64,000 nucleotides of DNA from Medicago truncatula (GCF_003473485.1 NC_053042.1:34252762-34316761), one strand, 5' to 3'; counted from the first letter of the stretch, positions 21,725-32,891 are shown. The notes: generated by a model from the sequence alone, not told the origin. Numbers and translations are program-made.

Positions 21725-23065
21725 TCAAAATCCCATGAAAACAAACAACATAACCAAAACCAGCTTAATAGGATCAAAAAGCATCAAAGAAGCCCCATTG
21801 AAAAGGACTTCACTATCAGAAACAACATCTGTTATTTTGCAGGGATTAAGTTGACCCAAACTACCTCCATTTTCAGAACAGCTACTATTATTGTTTCCCA
21901 AACACAGCCCTACATTTCCTGCCAACTTTAACTTCTGTCCAACTCTAGTTGAGAAAGTGATTCTACCACTCAAATTGTTGTTCTCCAAATTGATCTCATT
22001 AGCAAATTCCAAAAGCCCAAATTCCTTAGGAACAGACCCATCAAGCTTATTGTTATCAAGTCCAAGATAAGATAAATTCTTCAAATAAACCCCCATTGAA
22101 ACTGGAATTTTACCAACCAACCCCATTTTAGAAAATCCAATTTTTTCAACAGCACCAAGATTTTTCCATATTTCTGGAATTTTACCAGAAAGTAAATTCC
22201 CACTTAAATAAACTTCTTTCAATCCGGGGATTTCTCCTAAGAACAAAGGGACACCAAAATTACCATAAAGATTGAAACTTAAATCCAAAAATTCCATTTT
22301 TTTCAAGTTGCTAAAACTCTCTGGGATTTTACAACTAAACCCATTATAGCTTAAATCAAGCTTCAAAAGAGAAGTTAGATTCCCAACGTGTTCTGGAACA
22401 CACCCTTTAAACTCATTCTGACTAAGATCAAGAATCTTCAGCTTCTTCAGTTTTCCCAAACTCACCGGAACCGCACCGGAGAGATTGTTTTTTGATAGAG
22501 TAAGCTCTTCCATGTCAATAAAATCACCAATCTGCGACGGAAGTTCACCGTGAAACCCATTTCCGATCAAGACAAGTCTCCTAAGAGAAGTGAGATTTGT
22601 GAGAAAAGGTTGGAGAGGTGAAACAATAGAAGGGTTTTGGATGAAAACAAGTTCTTGGAGAGATGAAGGGAAAGAAGGAAGAGAGAGGTTAATGATGTTT
22701 TGTGTGTTGTTGAAGCATTTGTAGAAGAAGAGTTTTCGGAGGTAGGAGAAAGAGGTGAAGAGAGTTGGGTTGAGAGTGGCGTTAGAGGAACAAGGTGGGG
22801 TTGGTGTTTCATCGGAAACGTAACCGAAGTTGAGTTCAACAATGTGTGGTTGGTTTTGATCATAGTCGCAAACAACGCCGTGTGGAGCGGAGAGACAGAG
22901 ATCATCGGGGAAAAGTGTTTGCCATGGAATGGTTGGGTTGAGGGAGTTGAGAACATTGTAGAGTGCTTTTTGTTCTGTTGGGTCAAGGAGAGGTTGGTCT
23001 TGAGAGAGTGAAAGAGAGAAGAAGAAGAAGAAGATTAATGTTGTTGAAATCGAAAATAGAGCCAT
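21725..23065 (-). CDS. LRR receptor-like protein, PII-2/RLP29 type
   Basis: Single exon of 446 aa from the ATG at 23063-23065. A longer frame opens at 23179, but the start at 23065 is directly followed by a clean signal peptide (MALFSISTTLIFFFFFSLSL), so I chose it. Next come the LRR cap (DPTEQKALYNVLNSL, Cys pair in DDLC and GVVCDY) and about ten LRRs of the plant extracellular type (NNLSGAVP, NEFKGCVP, NKLDGSVP). The protein ends with a hydrophobic tail (LVLVMLFVFMGF) that suits a GPI-anchor signal or a short membrane anchor. No kinase domain is present. Relatives of this family act at the cell surface and one is linked to root-fungus interaction; the ligand here is unknown. It is the only intact full-length member in the window. 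Confidence 0.88.
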   Translation of the reverse strand: MALFSISTTLIFFFFFSLSLSQDQPLLDPTEQKALYNVLNSLNPTIPWQTLFPDDLCLSAPHGVVCDYDQNQPHIVELNFGYVSDETPTPPCSSNATLNPTLFTSFSYLRKLFFYKCFNNTQNIINLSLPSFPSSLQELVFIQNPSIVSPLQPFLTNLTSLRRLVLIGNGFHGELPSQIGDFIDMEELTLSKNNLSGAVPVSLGKLKKLKILDLSQNEFKGCVPEHVGNLTSLLKLDLSYNGFSCKIPESFSNLKKMEFLDLSFNLYGNFGVPLFLGEIPGLKEVYLSGNLLSGKIPEIWKNLGAVEKIGFSKMGLVGKIPVSMGVYLKNLSYLGLDNNKLDGSVPKEFGLLEFANEINLENNNLSGRITFSTRVGQKLKLAGNVGLCLGNNNSSCSENGGSLGQLNPCKITDVVSDSEVLFNGASLMLFDPIKLVLVMLFVFMGF

Positions 23066-23608
23066 TGGAATGAATATGAATGTTTGGTTGGTTTTTTGAG
23101 AGTAGAAAAGTGGAATAAGAGAATGTGGTTTTGTGTTTATTGAGGATTGTGTGGGTATGGTATTAATATGTTGAGTCATTGGGATGGGATGGGACAGAGT
23201 TTGTTGTGACTGTTCTGTTCAGTTACTGGCTGGCTGCTAGTGATTTTTGATATTACAAAAGTAGCCTTGGAAAATTGTTTGGTTGAGTTGGATATTATGG
23301 TAAAAAATAAATGTGGATGGAAAAAGTAGTGTAAAAAGAAAGAAAATGGGGGAAAAGAAAAAAGATGCCAAAAATAAGGGAGGTGCAGAAGAAAAAGACA
23401 AGAGAGGATGATTATTATTGTTTGTTGTGAGACAGAAACCTGCTGCAATGCAAAGGAAGGAAGAGACAGACAGAGGTGCGCCGCATTAGCCGACTTACAG
23501 CAGTGTCGAAACTGGCTGGGCTAAGAGAGCGACATGTAACGCCCTCTTCACCTAAACTAAACTATGCAGTGCACATCACGTGACTCATTTCATCTCACTA
23601 CTAAGTAA
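23066..23608. other. Promoter region of the full-length LRR gene
   Basis: This holds the 5' leader and upstream DNA of the minus-strand LRR gene. CATATTAATACC (rc of about 23160-23171) is a weak TATA candidate. Positions 23600-23608 (ACTAAGTAA) are the left target duplication of the Mutator element. Confidence 0.45.
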
Positions 23609-23905
23609 GAATTTTTTTTTTTTCAGCCCTTGTTTGTGTCCAAAAATACAAAAATGTCCCACTTTTGCAAAAAATTGCACAAATGTCCTACTTTTTCAGA
23701 TTTTCTGGTACCTTGCAACCCCCACTTGCGGGGTACCTTTAAAATTTTTTTAAAAAATTTTAATTACCTCGCAAGTCAAATTGGCGTGGTATTTTATGAT
23801 TTTTTTTTTTTAAAATTTTATTACCTTGCAACCCCCACTTGCGGGGTATTATTTAATTTTTTTAAATTTTTTTTAATACCCGCAAGTCAAATGACTTGTT
23901 TTTTT
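23609..23905 (+). repeat. Left terminal inverted repeat of the MULE
   Basis: Matches the complement of 29825-30119 with scattered substitutions and small indels in the A/T runs. It contains two exact CCCACTTGCGGGGTA motifs (23721-23735 and 23834-23848), separated by a related CGCAAGTCAAATTGGCGTGG segment near 23765. Confidence 0.9.
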
Positions 23906-24170
23906 TTTTAAAATTTTTAAAATACCACTCTAAACAAAAAAATTAATAAGGAAAAAAAAATAATAAACAAAAAAAATACCACAATATCTACATGTATTAT
24001 TTCATCTACTATAAATACTTCGTTTAATTTTTCAATTTATCATACCATTTTAACTTATATTAATAATGTAAATCTAGGCGTTGACAAAAAAGTAATTATA
24101 ATAATAATCATAATATTTACAAAATTAAAAACATACGAAATACAATAAATATGAAATAAAGACTAGAGTT

Positions 24171-26883
24171 CTACTGATGTCTAATATTAATGCAATCTTT
24201 GCGGGAATGATCAGGCATCCTACAAACGCCGCATCTTCTCTCAGTTTCCACATCGTCCATTTCGGTCCTAATGCGAGTAATTGGTGGACGACCTTTCTTT
24301 GCCCTACGCATAGACTTGTCGGGAACCACCTTCAGTCCTTCATAATTAGGCCAATATGTCTGGTGGTGAACCACGTCGAAGTGGATGTTGTATACGGCGT
24401 ATACACACTCATTCGTGAATTTGTTATCGACAAAAGTCTTGTAGTCATGACAAAAGCTAGAACATGCGGCAATGACATGTGAGCATGGTAGGTGTAACGC
24501 TCTGAATCGTCCACAATCACACCATTTATTTTGCAGGTCTACCTTGTATTCTCCCTTTGGTAATCCTTCTCTATGGTCGATGGTTTCATGAACGGAAAAG
24601 GTATACCGATCCCGATCAAACTGAGTGACATGATGACTGTTGGATTTAATCACCTCATTCCTCAGATATTTCATGCTGTTTTCTGAGAATGGCTCACCAG
24701 AATTTACCCTTGCCGCTGCCTCATGTCCTCTTTTAGCAAACAAGGCCGCCAACCTGTAATATGATGCTTTCACAATAGCTGTGATTGGGAGTCCTCGAAT
24801 ACCCTTATACACGTTGTTTTGTGACTCTACCAAGTTACTTGTCATATGGCCCCATCGTCGACCATCGTCATGTGATTGAGTCCACTTTTGTTTGGGAATA
24901 TTGTCGACCCATGCTAAAGCCTTTCGGTCTGCAACAGCAATTTCAGAACGGTAATATTCGAATGTAGGGATGTTCATGGCGTAACCTGCATTGTTTGGGA
25001 AAAAGTTAGATGTGTCTTTTTAAACAAATAATATGTCGAATTTACGTGGAAAGAGATATGTTTTTAACCCATGCCTTCAACTTTCTTCTTAAGTTCCCCA
25101 TCCTTGAATGATCTCATAAAATTTTGTGCAATGTGTCGGACACAATACACATGGCTTGTCGGAGCACCGTGCCATCCATTCTGTGGATCATCATACGCGC
25201 TCTTTATCGACACATGTCTATCAGAAATGAGGCATATGTTCTCCTGTGGGGTGACATGCTGCCTTAGATTCTTCAAAAAGAAACTCCAAGCCTCCTTGGT
25301 CTCGCCTTCCACGATTGCAAAAGCAATGGAAAATATCTTGTTGTTCCCATCTTGCGCAACAGCTAACAACAATGTTCCTTTGTATTTGCCATACAACCAA
25401 GTTGCGTCAATTTGGACAATGAGTTTGCAGAATTCGAAACCTAAGATGCACGGACGAAAGGCCCAAAAGAGACGCTTGAAGACGATCTCATTTACCACTT
25501 CTGTTGATGGGACTGTTTGAAAATCAATTATTGTTCCTGGCAAATCTTTTTCCATGACCATCAACCACTGTGGTAGTTCTTGATAAGACTCCTCCCAATT
25601 ACCATAAATTGATTCAATCGCCTTATTCCTTGCTCTCCATGCCTTTCTGTATGAAACTGTGTAATTAAACTTCTCTCGGATGTGTGCAATTATAACCTTC
25701 ACTGTAATTGAAGTATCCATATGTAGAAGTGACTTAACACTTTCACATATCACATTGTAACTAAGTTTGTGATGATCTTGCGTCATTTCTGTTGAGACAC
25801 ATGTATGATCATTCATATTGCCGATCTCCCATTTATCAGTTTTTTTCCTCCACGAGGCCCGCAATTTGAAACCACATTTTGTATCTTTACATTTGATGAC
25901 ATACCTTTCAGAATCTGATTTTTTCACAATATAATCCGTTGATTTCTTCATGTGATAAAATTTAATTGCAAGAATGCAATCATTTTTGTTATGGAATTGC
26001 ATCCCCGGCGCAATACCTTGATCGACCGGAAGAGCCATTGAATGATAAAGTTCAGTTGAGTGGTCATCATTGACGTTGCGCATGGACCTTGGTGGATTGT
26101 AAGAAGCTCGGATTGGTAAAATTGGTAGTTGTGGCAGATCATCGTCTTCATCTTCGTCATCGTCTTCTTCGTTCTCATCACCGTTTTGTGCAGCAAGGAG
26201 CTCTTCATCATCATCATCTTCATCATCTTGAACTTCATCATTTCGTTGGTCTTGGAATTGGGAGGTGAATATATTGATTTCAGCGTTTAAAGTTTCGGGT
26301 TGTGTTGAACGGGATGGTGTTTGAGAGGGATGAGGTTGAGTTATTCTTTGTGATGGTTCGTACACATTTTGTGACCACTGTGACTGAAAAGGTTGCGATG
26401 AGGATGCACCATAAATGGATGACGTGTTGTAGTGTGGTTCGGACGATGACGGGTTGTAGTGTTGTGTGCTATATTGTTGTTGTGGTAGACTTTGGTGTTG
26501 ACTAGAACTTGATGGGTAATTTAACTCAACATTAGATGTTGGATTCTTCATCTCAAACATAACATAAAGCTCTATATAGGACAAAGAACTGTGACTTTTA
26601 TGTACGTTAAACATAAACTCGACATCGTCGTTATCAGTTATTCTTAACGCCTGGTAGTGAATTGTGGTAGTTCCAACAAACATGGGATTCCGACATATAA
26701 TTTCAGACACAACCATGTTATCTCCGAGACATAACTTTTCCACTATTCTTTTTTGAGATGCAAGTAAGTACTAGCCATGCTCACTTTAAAACCTTTGGTA
26801 TACTGACTTTGGAAAAAAATGCCGGATTCATTTTGTTTAACTTCTCCATTGTAGTACATAAAAATGTTTATATTTGGTGCCAT
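24171..26883 (-). pseudogene. MURA-type Mutator transposase, two exons
   Basis: Exon 1 (25069 up to the ATG at 26883) and exon 2 (24171-24985) are joined across an 83-bp intron (24986-25068, GT...AG). The main frame counts 829 codons from a GTG at 26743. In that numbering, residues 1-64 belong to the N-terminal PB1-like module and 172-202 are acidic. A C285/C290/H313/C315 zinc motif marks the MuDR DNA-binding domain. The MULE catalytic core has D446 (QIDATW) and D508 (ISDRH), and the likely Glu is in SNLVESQNN of exon 2. A SWIM finger (CDCGRF...PCSH) and a CCHC knuckle near the C-terminus follow. The natural start MAPNINIF lies upstream at 26883 in another frame; six As at about 26750 mark the apparent one-base loss. 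The protein would cut and join the element's ends in the nucleus. Confidence 0.88.
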
Positions 26884-26957
26884 TGAATGGTTTGATGTTA
26901 AGAAATGAGTAAGAGTATGAAGTAGAGTGGTGTGATACAATTATAACAGGTTCACCA

Positions 26958-26966
26958 CTTTTATAA
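26958..26966 (-). promoter_or_regulatory. TATA box of the transposase gene
   Basis: On the minus strand TTATAAAAG stands about 75 bp before the ATG at 26883, a normal plant distance. Confidence 0.55.
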
Positions 26967-27008
26967 GCGTGGAAATTGTGTAAAAAATAAAACGGAATGC
27001 TTCCTCAC

Positions 27009-27120
27009 GCGCCAGTTGTAGGGTACCACGCAGCTCCCACTTGCGGGGTAGCTAGCTCGCGCGCCAGCTGAGAGGGCACCACGCAGCTCCCACTTGCGGG
27101 GTAGGGCGTGCACGCGCCAG
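27009..27120. repeat. Tandem repeat with TIR motif in the divergent promoter
   Basis: Two units of about 52 bp, each with GCGCCAG, a CACGCAGCTCCCACTTGCGG segment and GGTA, plus a third partial GCGCCAG. Each full unit holds an exact CCCACTTGCGGGGTA (27036-27050 and 27089-27103), the same 15-mer found in both TIRs. The block is GC-rich in an AT-rich element and lies between the two divergent genes. Confidence 0.85.
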
Positions 27121-27434
27121 TTTAATTGGCCCTTCAGAGATAGCTGGTCGGTACAATTAAAGCATTTACCCTCCACGTGATTTAGCATGGTTTGGTCATT
27201 TCAGTCAAAAAATTTATGCAGAAAATAATGCATTTTTTGCATGCAATGGTCATTTCATGAGGCAATAGATGCAATAGTGTTGAATAGCATGCTTCTGCTT
27301 TTACATGCAATTGTCATTTCTACATTTATTTGAACACTGTTGGCATGCATGCATTGCAGTAGTAACACATGATTTCTTCACTTCAATTAAAATATCACAC
27401 TACTATTTCAATTTCTTTACACATAGTTTAACAT

Positions 27435-27442
27435 TATAAATA
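27435..27442 (+). promoter_or_regulatory. TATA box of the plant-mobile-domain gene
   Basis: TATAAATA stands about 110 bp before the ATG at 27551. Confidence 0.55.
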
Positions 27443-27550
27443 CCACAACCTTATTCTTACTCTCCTCCCATATTCTTTTTATATCAATCCTTTTCTTCCT
27501 TACTCACTCACGTAACAAATCCTTTTCTTCCTTACTCACGCACGTAACAA

Positions 27551-29690
27551 ATGGCATACTTGTGGTTGGAAAATAATCATAGATCTACGGAAGAACACAT
27601 CAGAAGATGGGTATATATGAATATTAATTTGTTAATTTTACTTACATTTTTTAAATTACTTATTATATCTTCTCTTTTTATTTTTTGTTAGGATGCAGAG
27701 GGGGTACCTCTTGTCACTCGTACACGACAACACATAGTACCAAGTCCTTTTATTCAAGATTATCTACGTCAGGCTGGATTTTTTGAGGTTTCTCAAATAG
27801 GGCGTTACAAAATTGATAGGCACATTGTAACCACTCTTGTAGAAAGATGGCGGTCCGAAACCCATACTTTTCACTTTCGAACGGGTGAGTGTACTATCAC
27901 TTTGGAAGACGTCTATATGTTACTCGGCTTACGTTTTGGAGGTTCAATTGTTACGGCTCCTCCAACTCTTCCGTGGAATCTTTGTGCTCATTTGTTGGGA
28001 ATAACTCCTCCGGCACACAAAACTGATGGTTTTACTCTCTCCTTGTCGTGGTTAAAGGATAATCTGGTCGATAATAACTTCAATGAACAATCTCCTCCAG
28101 AGGTAAAAATACAACACACTAGGAGGTACCTACTATACCTCTTTGGAGGGTTCTTATTTCCAAATACAACTGGATTATTTATGCACACCTCTTGGTTGTA
28201 TTTGTTAATGGATTTTAATGAAATAAGAAAATATAGTTGGGGATCGGCAGTTTTGGCTTACCTTTATCGTGGCTTGTGTGAGGCCTCACATCCAAATATA
28301 AAAGCACTAAATGGATGTCATTTCTTGTTACAAATTTGGGGATATTGTCAGTTGAGTTATATCGCTCCGAGAAATGATAACCCACTCCAGTGGCCGCTAG
28401 GATTAAAGTAAGCGTGGCCAATTTTTTTTTTTTATTAACCCACTCACATATTCTCGCTTCTTATTAATATTATTATTTGATAAATTAGCTACTAATTTCT
28501 TTATATCATTTGTTAGATGGACAGGTGTAGGTTCAAGATACTACGAGAATCCAAGCCATGATACTATATCTTACAGAAAAAAGTTTGATGACATACTACC
28601 ACATGATGTAATATTTTAATTGATTTTTGAATTATGAGTTCATATATATATATATATATATTGTTAACCTTACACTACAACTTCTCTCTTGTGCCAGTTT
28701 AAATGGAGACCTTACAAGAAGGTTCCATACAACCAGCCTGAAGACTATTGGGAATGGACAGCAACAACCTTCCTTATATGTTTTGACAAAGTTGAATGGC
28801 ATCCAACTGATAGGGTCAAGCTTCAATTTGGTTTGCCACAAGAAATACCCGGGGCCCCAAGAGACATGCGACAATTCCATACGGTGGACAAACGATTCAA
28901 GACGTGGTACCAATCAAACGGTTTTCGCTTTCCAGAAGAAATCTTACATTGGGACAACCGACAGAGTCATACTTTACCTCGCATGCGGCCAAGATCACTC
29001 ACCCCAACTCATGCGTATATTGAGTGGTTGACAACCACATGCAACCCACGTCTAAGGATTTCAGTTGACACAAAACCATCAGATTCAGATCCAGACGAAC
29101 AAGAAGAGCCGGAACATGAACCCGAAATTCACAACAACCAAACACCAATTCATGATGATTTTTGGGATCAAGAAATTTTTTCTCAACTACAAGATCATCA
29201 ATCCCAACCACATACAACACAAAACATTCATGATTCTGTAATGTATGAATTTCTCGCCACCCCCCAACAAAATGTCATCCAACCACCACCATATACCTCC
29301 CCGAGAAATGCATATGAGCCCCATTATCAGTCAACTTACCAACAAAATTCAATGCCAAATTATGGTTACAATGACCCAAACCAAGCTAGCACATCCAACA
29401 CCAACTACTTCTCCTATAATGACCCAAACCAAGCTGGACCGTCCAACACCAATTACCCCCCTACAACAGCCCACAATACCCAATGTACACCAACCAAAAC
29501 TACAACCATCCACCAACACCAACAAACCTATTATCTCACTTCTCTCCGGCTTCGTTCAACGACAATGAACAATTTCTGGATATTGGATGGCAAACAAGGG
29601 AACACGATGTGTCGTTGTCATTGGGTTATGGTAGTCAAATACAATCAGCTACAGATAACAATGACGAAGACCAACATGACCCTCAAGTAA
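27551..29690 (+). CDS. Plant-mobile-domain (MAIN-like) protein carried by the MULE
   Basis: Four exons: 27551-27610, 27692-28407, 28517-28607, 28698-29690. All introns have GT...AG ends and the frame closes at 619 aa. The order MAYLWLENNHRS, then FYxVSQ-like FFEVSQIGRYKIDRHIVTTL, ERWRSETHTFHF and TITLEDVYMLLGLRFGG marks the plant mobile domain, as in MAIN-like and phosphatase-7 long-form-like proteins. Further blocks include WLYLLMD and FKWRPYKKVPY. The C-terminal third is rich in Gln, Asn, Pro and Tyr. Near 29456-29461, in a run of six Cs, a one-base shift opens a second frame that ends RGCGTAGHL at 29743 and looks like the natural C-terminus. Plant mobile domains are known both in silencing-related host genes and in transposons. 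Its role here is unknown. Confidence 0.82.
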
Positions 29691-29743
29691 ATCGCGAAAG
29701 AAATCGTCGAAGACGAGGGTGTGGGACGGCCGGGCATTTATAA
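29457..29743 (+). pseudogene. Shifted-frame C-terminus of the mobile-domain gene
   Basis: After the six-C run the second frame reads QYPMYTNQNYNHPPTPTN, then FLDIGWQTREHDVSLSLGYG and a basic end RERNRRRRGCG, stopping at 29741-29743. This reads more naturally than the in-frame tail to 29690, which lacks such order. It is therefore likely the ancestral end, displaced by a one-base change or by an assembly error in the C run. Confidence 0.6.
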
Positions 29744-29824
29744 TAATTGTAGATATTATGATATTTAATTTGTTTATTATTTTTTTCCTTCTTTTTTGTT
29801 TATTATTTTTTTTGTATTTTTAAA

Positions 29825-30119
29825 AAAAAAATGGAACGCAAGTTACACTTGCGGGGTATTAAAAAAATTTTAAAAAAAATTTAAATATACCCCGCAAGTG
29901 GGGGTTGCAAGGTAGTAAAATTTTTTTAAAAAAAAAATCAAAAAATACCACGCCAATTTGACTTGCGGGGTAGTTAAAATTTTTTTAAAAAATTTTAAAG
30001 GTACCCCGCAAGTGGGGGTTGCAAGGTACCAGAAAAAGTAGGGCATTTTTGCAATTTTTTGCAAAAGTGAAACATTTTTGTATTTTTGGACACAAACAAG
30101 GGCAGAAAAAAAAAATTTC
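29825..30119 (-). repeat. Right terminal inverted repeat of the MULE
   Basis: Inverted partner of 23609-23905. It contains two exact complements TACCCCGCAAGTGGG (29888-29902 and 30002-30016), and shorter ACTTGCGGGGTA cores near 29847 and 29961. Confidence 0.9.
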
Positions 30120-31365
30120 ACTAAGTACTTACTACCCACATCAAAATGCAACAAACATTCATAATACTCCCTCCATCTAATATTATTATTATTATTTAAT
30201 TACCACTTTTTTGGTTCACAATAAAGAATTTAATATGATTACGTGCACAATTGACATAGTATATTTTGATCATATTTTGTTTACTGGTATATAAATATAT
30301 ATGATAGCATGTAATAATATGTAATCAGATTTATCTTAATGAATTTTTTTATGGAGAATGTTAACTAGTGCCTTTGGAGCATCAATTAGAGTACTAAAAT
30401 AAGTAACTTTGCAATAAACAATTGTGTAATCATTGCTAAGATAAAAGCAAAAGCTTGCATTTCCAAGACATAATTCCTACTAATAGATTCCTTAACCATT
30501 GTCTTTAGGCTCTGGTTATCAAAACTCATTTTTTAAAGGGAAATGTTAACTAGTACTATCTCCTGAACACTAGTTAAAGACCTTAAATGGTAACTTTATG
30601 AAAGTTAGTGTAATCAATGCATTGAAAATTGAAAAAATTAACATTTATTAATTTAGAATGCTTAAAGAGTGTTATGATGGTACTCGTTAATTAAACCATT
30701 TTTTAAATTATCAACTATATAATTTTTGTCAATTAATATATAAATAAAGATATTAAATATCGGAATTATGCATTGACATATACGAAACAGAGATAACTTG
30801 TTGCCAGAAGTATTTACAATTCACTTTTCACATTTTAAAACAAAATAGTTGTATTAGTATTATGGATAATAATGCATTCACATAGCAACATGAAGATGAG
30901 TTTATATCTAAGGACATACTTTTTTTTTCCCTGAATGAATGTTTACAATTTCGAACGGAGGAGTATAATACTATTATTCTTTTATTTTATGAAACCTATT
31001 TGAAACAAATAAATATTTTCAACATAACACTTACTATAATTTTGAGAACATATTGAAAATAGATGGTAGTCTCGTTTAATTTTCTAGGTTTAATTATAAA
31101 AGTAGTTGTACTTTACTACCCAAAAAACAAGTAGTTGTACTTAAAAATAATCATTGAAACTTGTTTCAAAGGAGTAAAAGAGGTTTTGCAAAAGCTTTCA
31201 CACAAAAAGAAAGTGGTTATAGAAAATGAAATCAAAACTAATAAGAGTTTTTTACAAATGATATTATTATATATTCTATCAAAAGAAAAAGATTAGATAT
31301 TATTTGATAGAATAGAATTGATTGAGTTTTATTTATATTTTCAAGTTTCAACAATCAAACTTCTT
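30120..31365. other. AT-rich intergenic sequence
   Basis: No gene found. ACTCCCTCCATCT at 30166 and GAACGGAGGAGTA near 30953 are short opposite motifs that recall MITE ends, but the rest of the putative arms do not pair. Confidence 0.5.
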
Positions 31366-31463
31366 GTTTTTTTTTTGATAGTAGCCTAATGGCTAGAGAA
31401 ATTCACCTCAAATGTGAATAAGTGGGCATTGTCCCTTAACAAGTGAGCTAAACTCATGGGGAC
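31366..31463 (-). mobile_element. SINE fragment, minus orientation
   Basis: A 15-bp target duplication ACAATCAAACTTCTT (31351-31365 and 31464-31478) encloses a left-hand T run, the family 3' part (TAATGGCTAGAGAAATTCAC) and the complement of box A (AAGTGAGCTAAACTCATGGG). Most of the box B region is deleted. Confidence 0.8.
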
Positions 31464-32891
31464 ACAATCAAACTTCTTCATTTAAAAAGAAAAGAGAAGT
31501 TTTATTCTTCTAAACCCTATTGACAATCAGGCCAACAATTGATTCTATCAATAATCGAACTAATTTTTAGTTATAGTGAACTTTGTTTGATTAGGAGGCG
31601 AGCATTAATTAATATTTATCTTATCTCTCAAATATAAAAGTAAAACGATTTTTTTTTTAGTGGTAAAAGCAAAACAATATTTTTTGAAATAGTAAAACAA
31701 TATTGTTTACAATCAAATGATCCATTTTTAGAAGTGCCATTGGATAAAGTGATAAGCGCTATTTCTGGTAATCTAATAATACGACCATGTGATTGTGAAC
31801 GACTGCTAAAGATTGCATGATGTGTGATTTTGATTTGATTTTGGCATTTCATCCTCCTCACATCCAGCTGTTCAACCATTTTTTTATTTCAAGTTTCACA
31901 CAAAATCTTGTTACAATGTGATGAGATAGATAGGAGTAAGTCATCCTCATATATTTTTTTTAAGGAATCCTCATAAACAATATTATAATGCAATTTTACA
32001 TTGCATAACTCAATAAGAGCAGTACCATACAGGAGCCTAATGAACTTTTATGAAACTTATATAGATAGGGTGACAAAAACTTTAAGCATGACCCCTAAAA
32101 AAACTTTCACCGTGAGTGAATTCAAACACTTCGCTACTGGGATAACATGAATTCAACTAGGGTTAGTTATAAGATGTATCTAGCTTTTAATTTTAATAGA
32201 GACTAAATTACATCGATTTTACACCGTTCAATAACGTTGGTCTCACGTATTCAAATAATGGACGTATATATGTTGAAAAGAATGTGTTAGTTCTCACCTT
32301 CTCTATAGGTGCAGTTCGAACCATGCCTAAGCTACTATAATGCCTCATTGATGGGCAACCCTACTCTCGGAGATCACCCAACAACCCCGGGCAATGACTG
32401 CATTTTAGTAACAACACTTGTAGTATGACCTTATATAGGATAAAAATCATACCTTAGTAATTGAACCTATGCATCAATTGCATCACGACTCACGAGTGTC
32501 TTCCCTAGCTACCACTTATTGAGTGCAAAAAAAAACATATTTGACAATTTTGTGAACATTAATGTGATAAATGCTGCCTTCTGGAAAAATGTTTCTTTCC
32601 TATGTTACAACTTATGAAAGTAATTTTACATTATATAAGCCAATACAATAAATAAAAGTTTTCCCCCTAACAATCTCAGCAATATCTAATAAAACTGATG
32701 TTTCTGGTTCTCAATATCTAATGACATTCATATTGAAGAATTCAAAGAATTAGAATCGACTTGAGGACTTGCTTGCTATCGCTAAGCGGAAAAAAAGAAA
32801 ATAATGGCCTGTCAGGAGCAACTGAAACCTGGGAAGATCACGCGCAACCACAGCTGCCATCATATCGTTACAGAAAATCTAATGTTGTTCG
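31464..32891. other. Intergenic and 3' end of the RabGAP gene
   Basis: No further gene recognised. Positions about 32700-32891 are likely the 3' UTR of the minus-strand RabGAP gene. Confidence 0.45.

Larger units (their letters stand above)
23609..30119. mobile_element. Two-gene Mutator-like transposon (MULE), 6511 bp
   Basis: Inverted repeats of about 295 bp bound the element. The outer ends are GAATTTTT (left) and GAAATTTTT (read inward from the right), then CCCTTGTTTGTGTCCAAAAA on both sides. Flanks are a 9-bp target duplication ACTAAGTAA/ACTAAGTAC (23600-23608 and 30120-30128, 8 of 9), the Mutator size. Inside are a MURA-type transposase on the minus strand and a plant-mobile-domain gene on the plus strand, sharing one promoter region of about 670 bp. 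Well-preserved TIRs and long frames indicate a young element. Each gene has one likely frameshift, so this copy may be non-autonomous now. Confidence 0.92.

Noticed and set aside
27551-29743. Reading the mobile-domain gene as a phosphatase
   Set aside because: Such proteins are often labelled phosphatase 7 long-form homologues, but no metal-binding phosphatase motifs (GDxHG, GNHE) occur. Only the plant mobile domain is present.
30166-30965. Possible Stowaway-type element between ACTCCCTCC and GGAGGAGTA
   Set aside because: Only about 10 bases pair. The arms do not continue and no convincing TA duplication context was found, so chance is likely.
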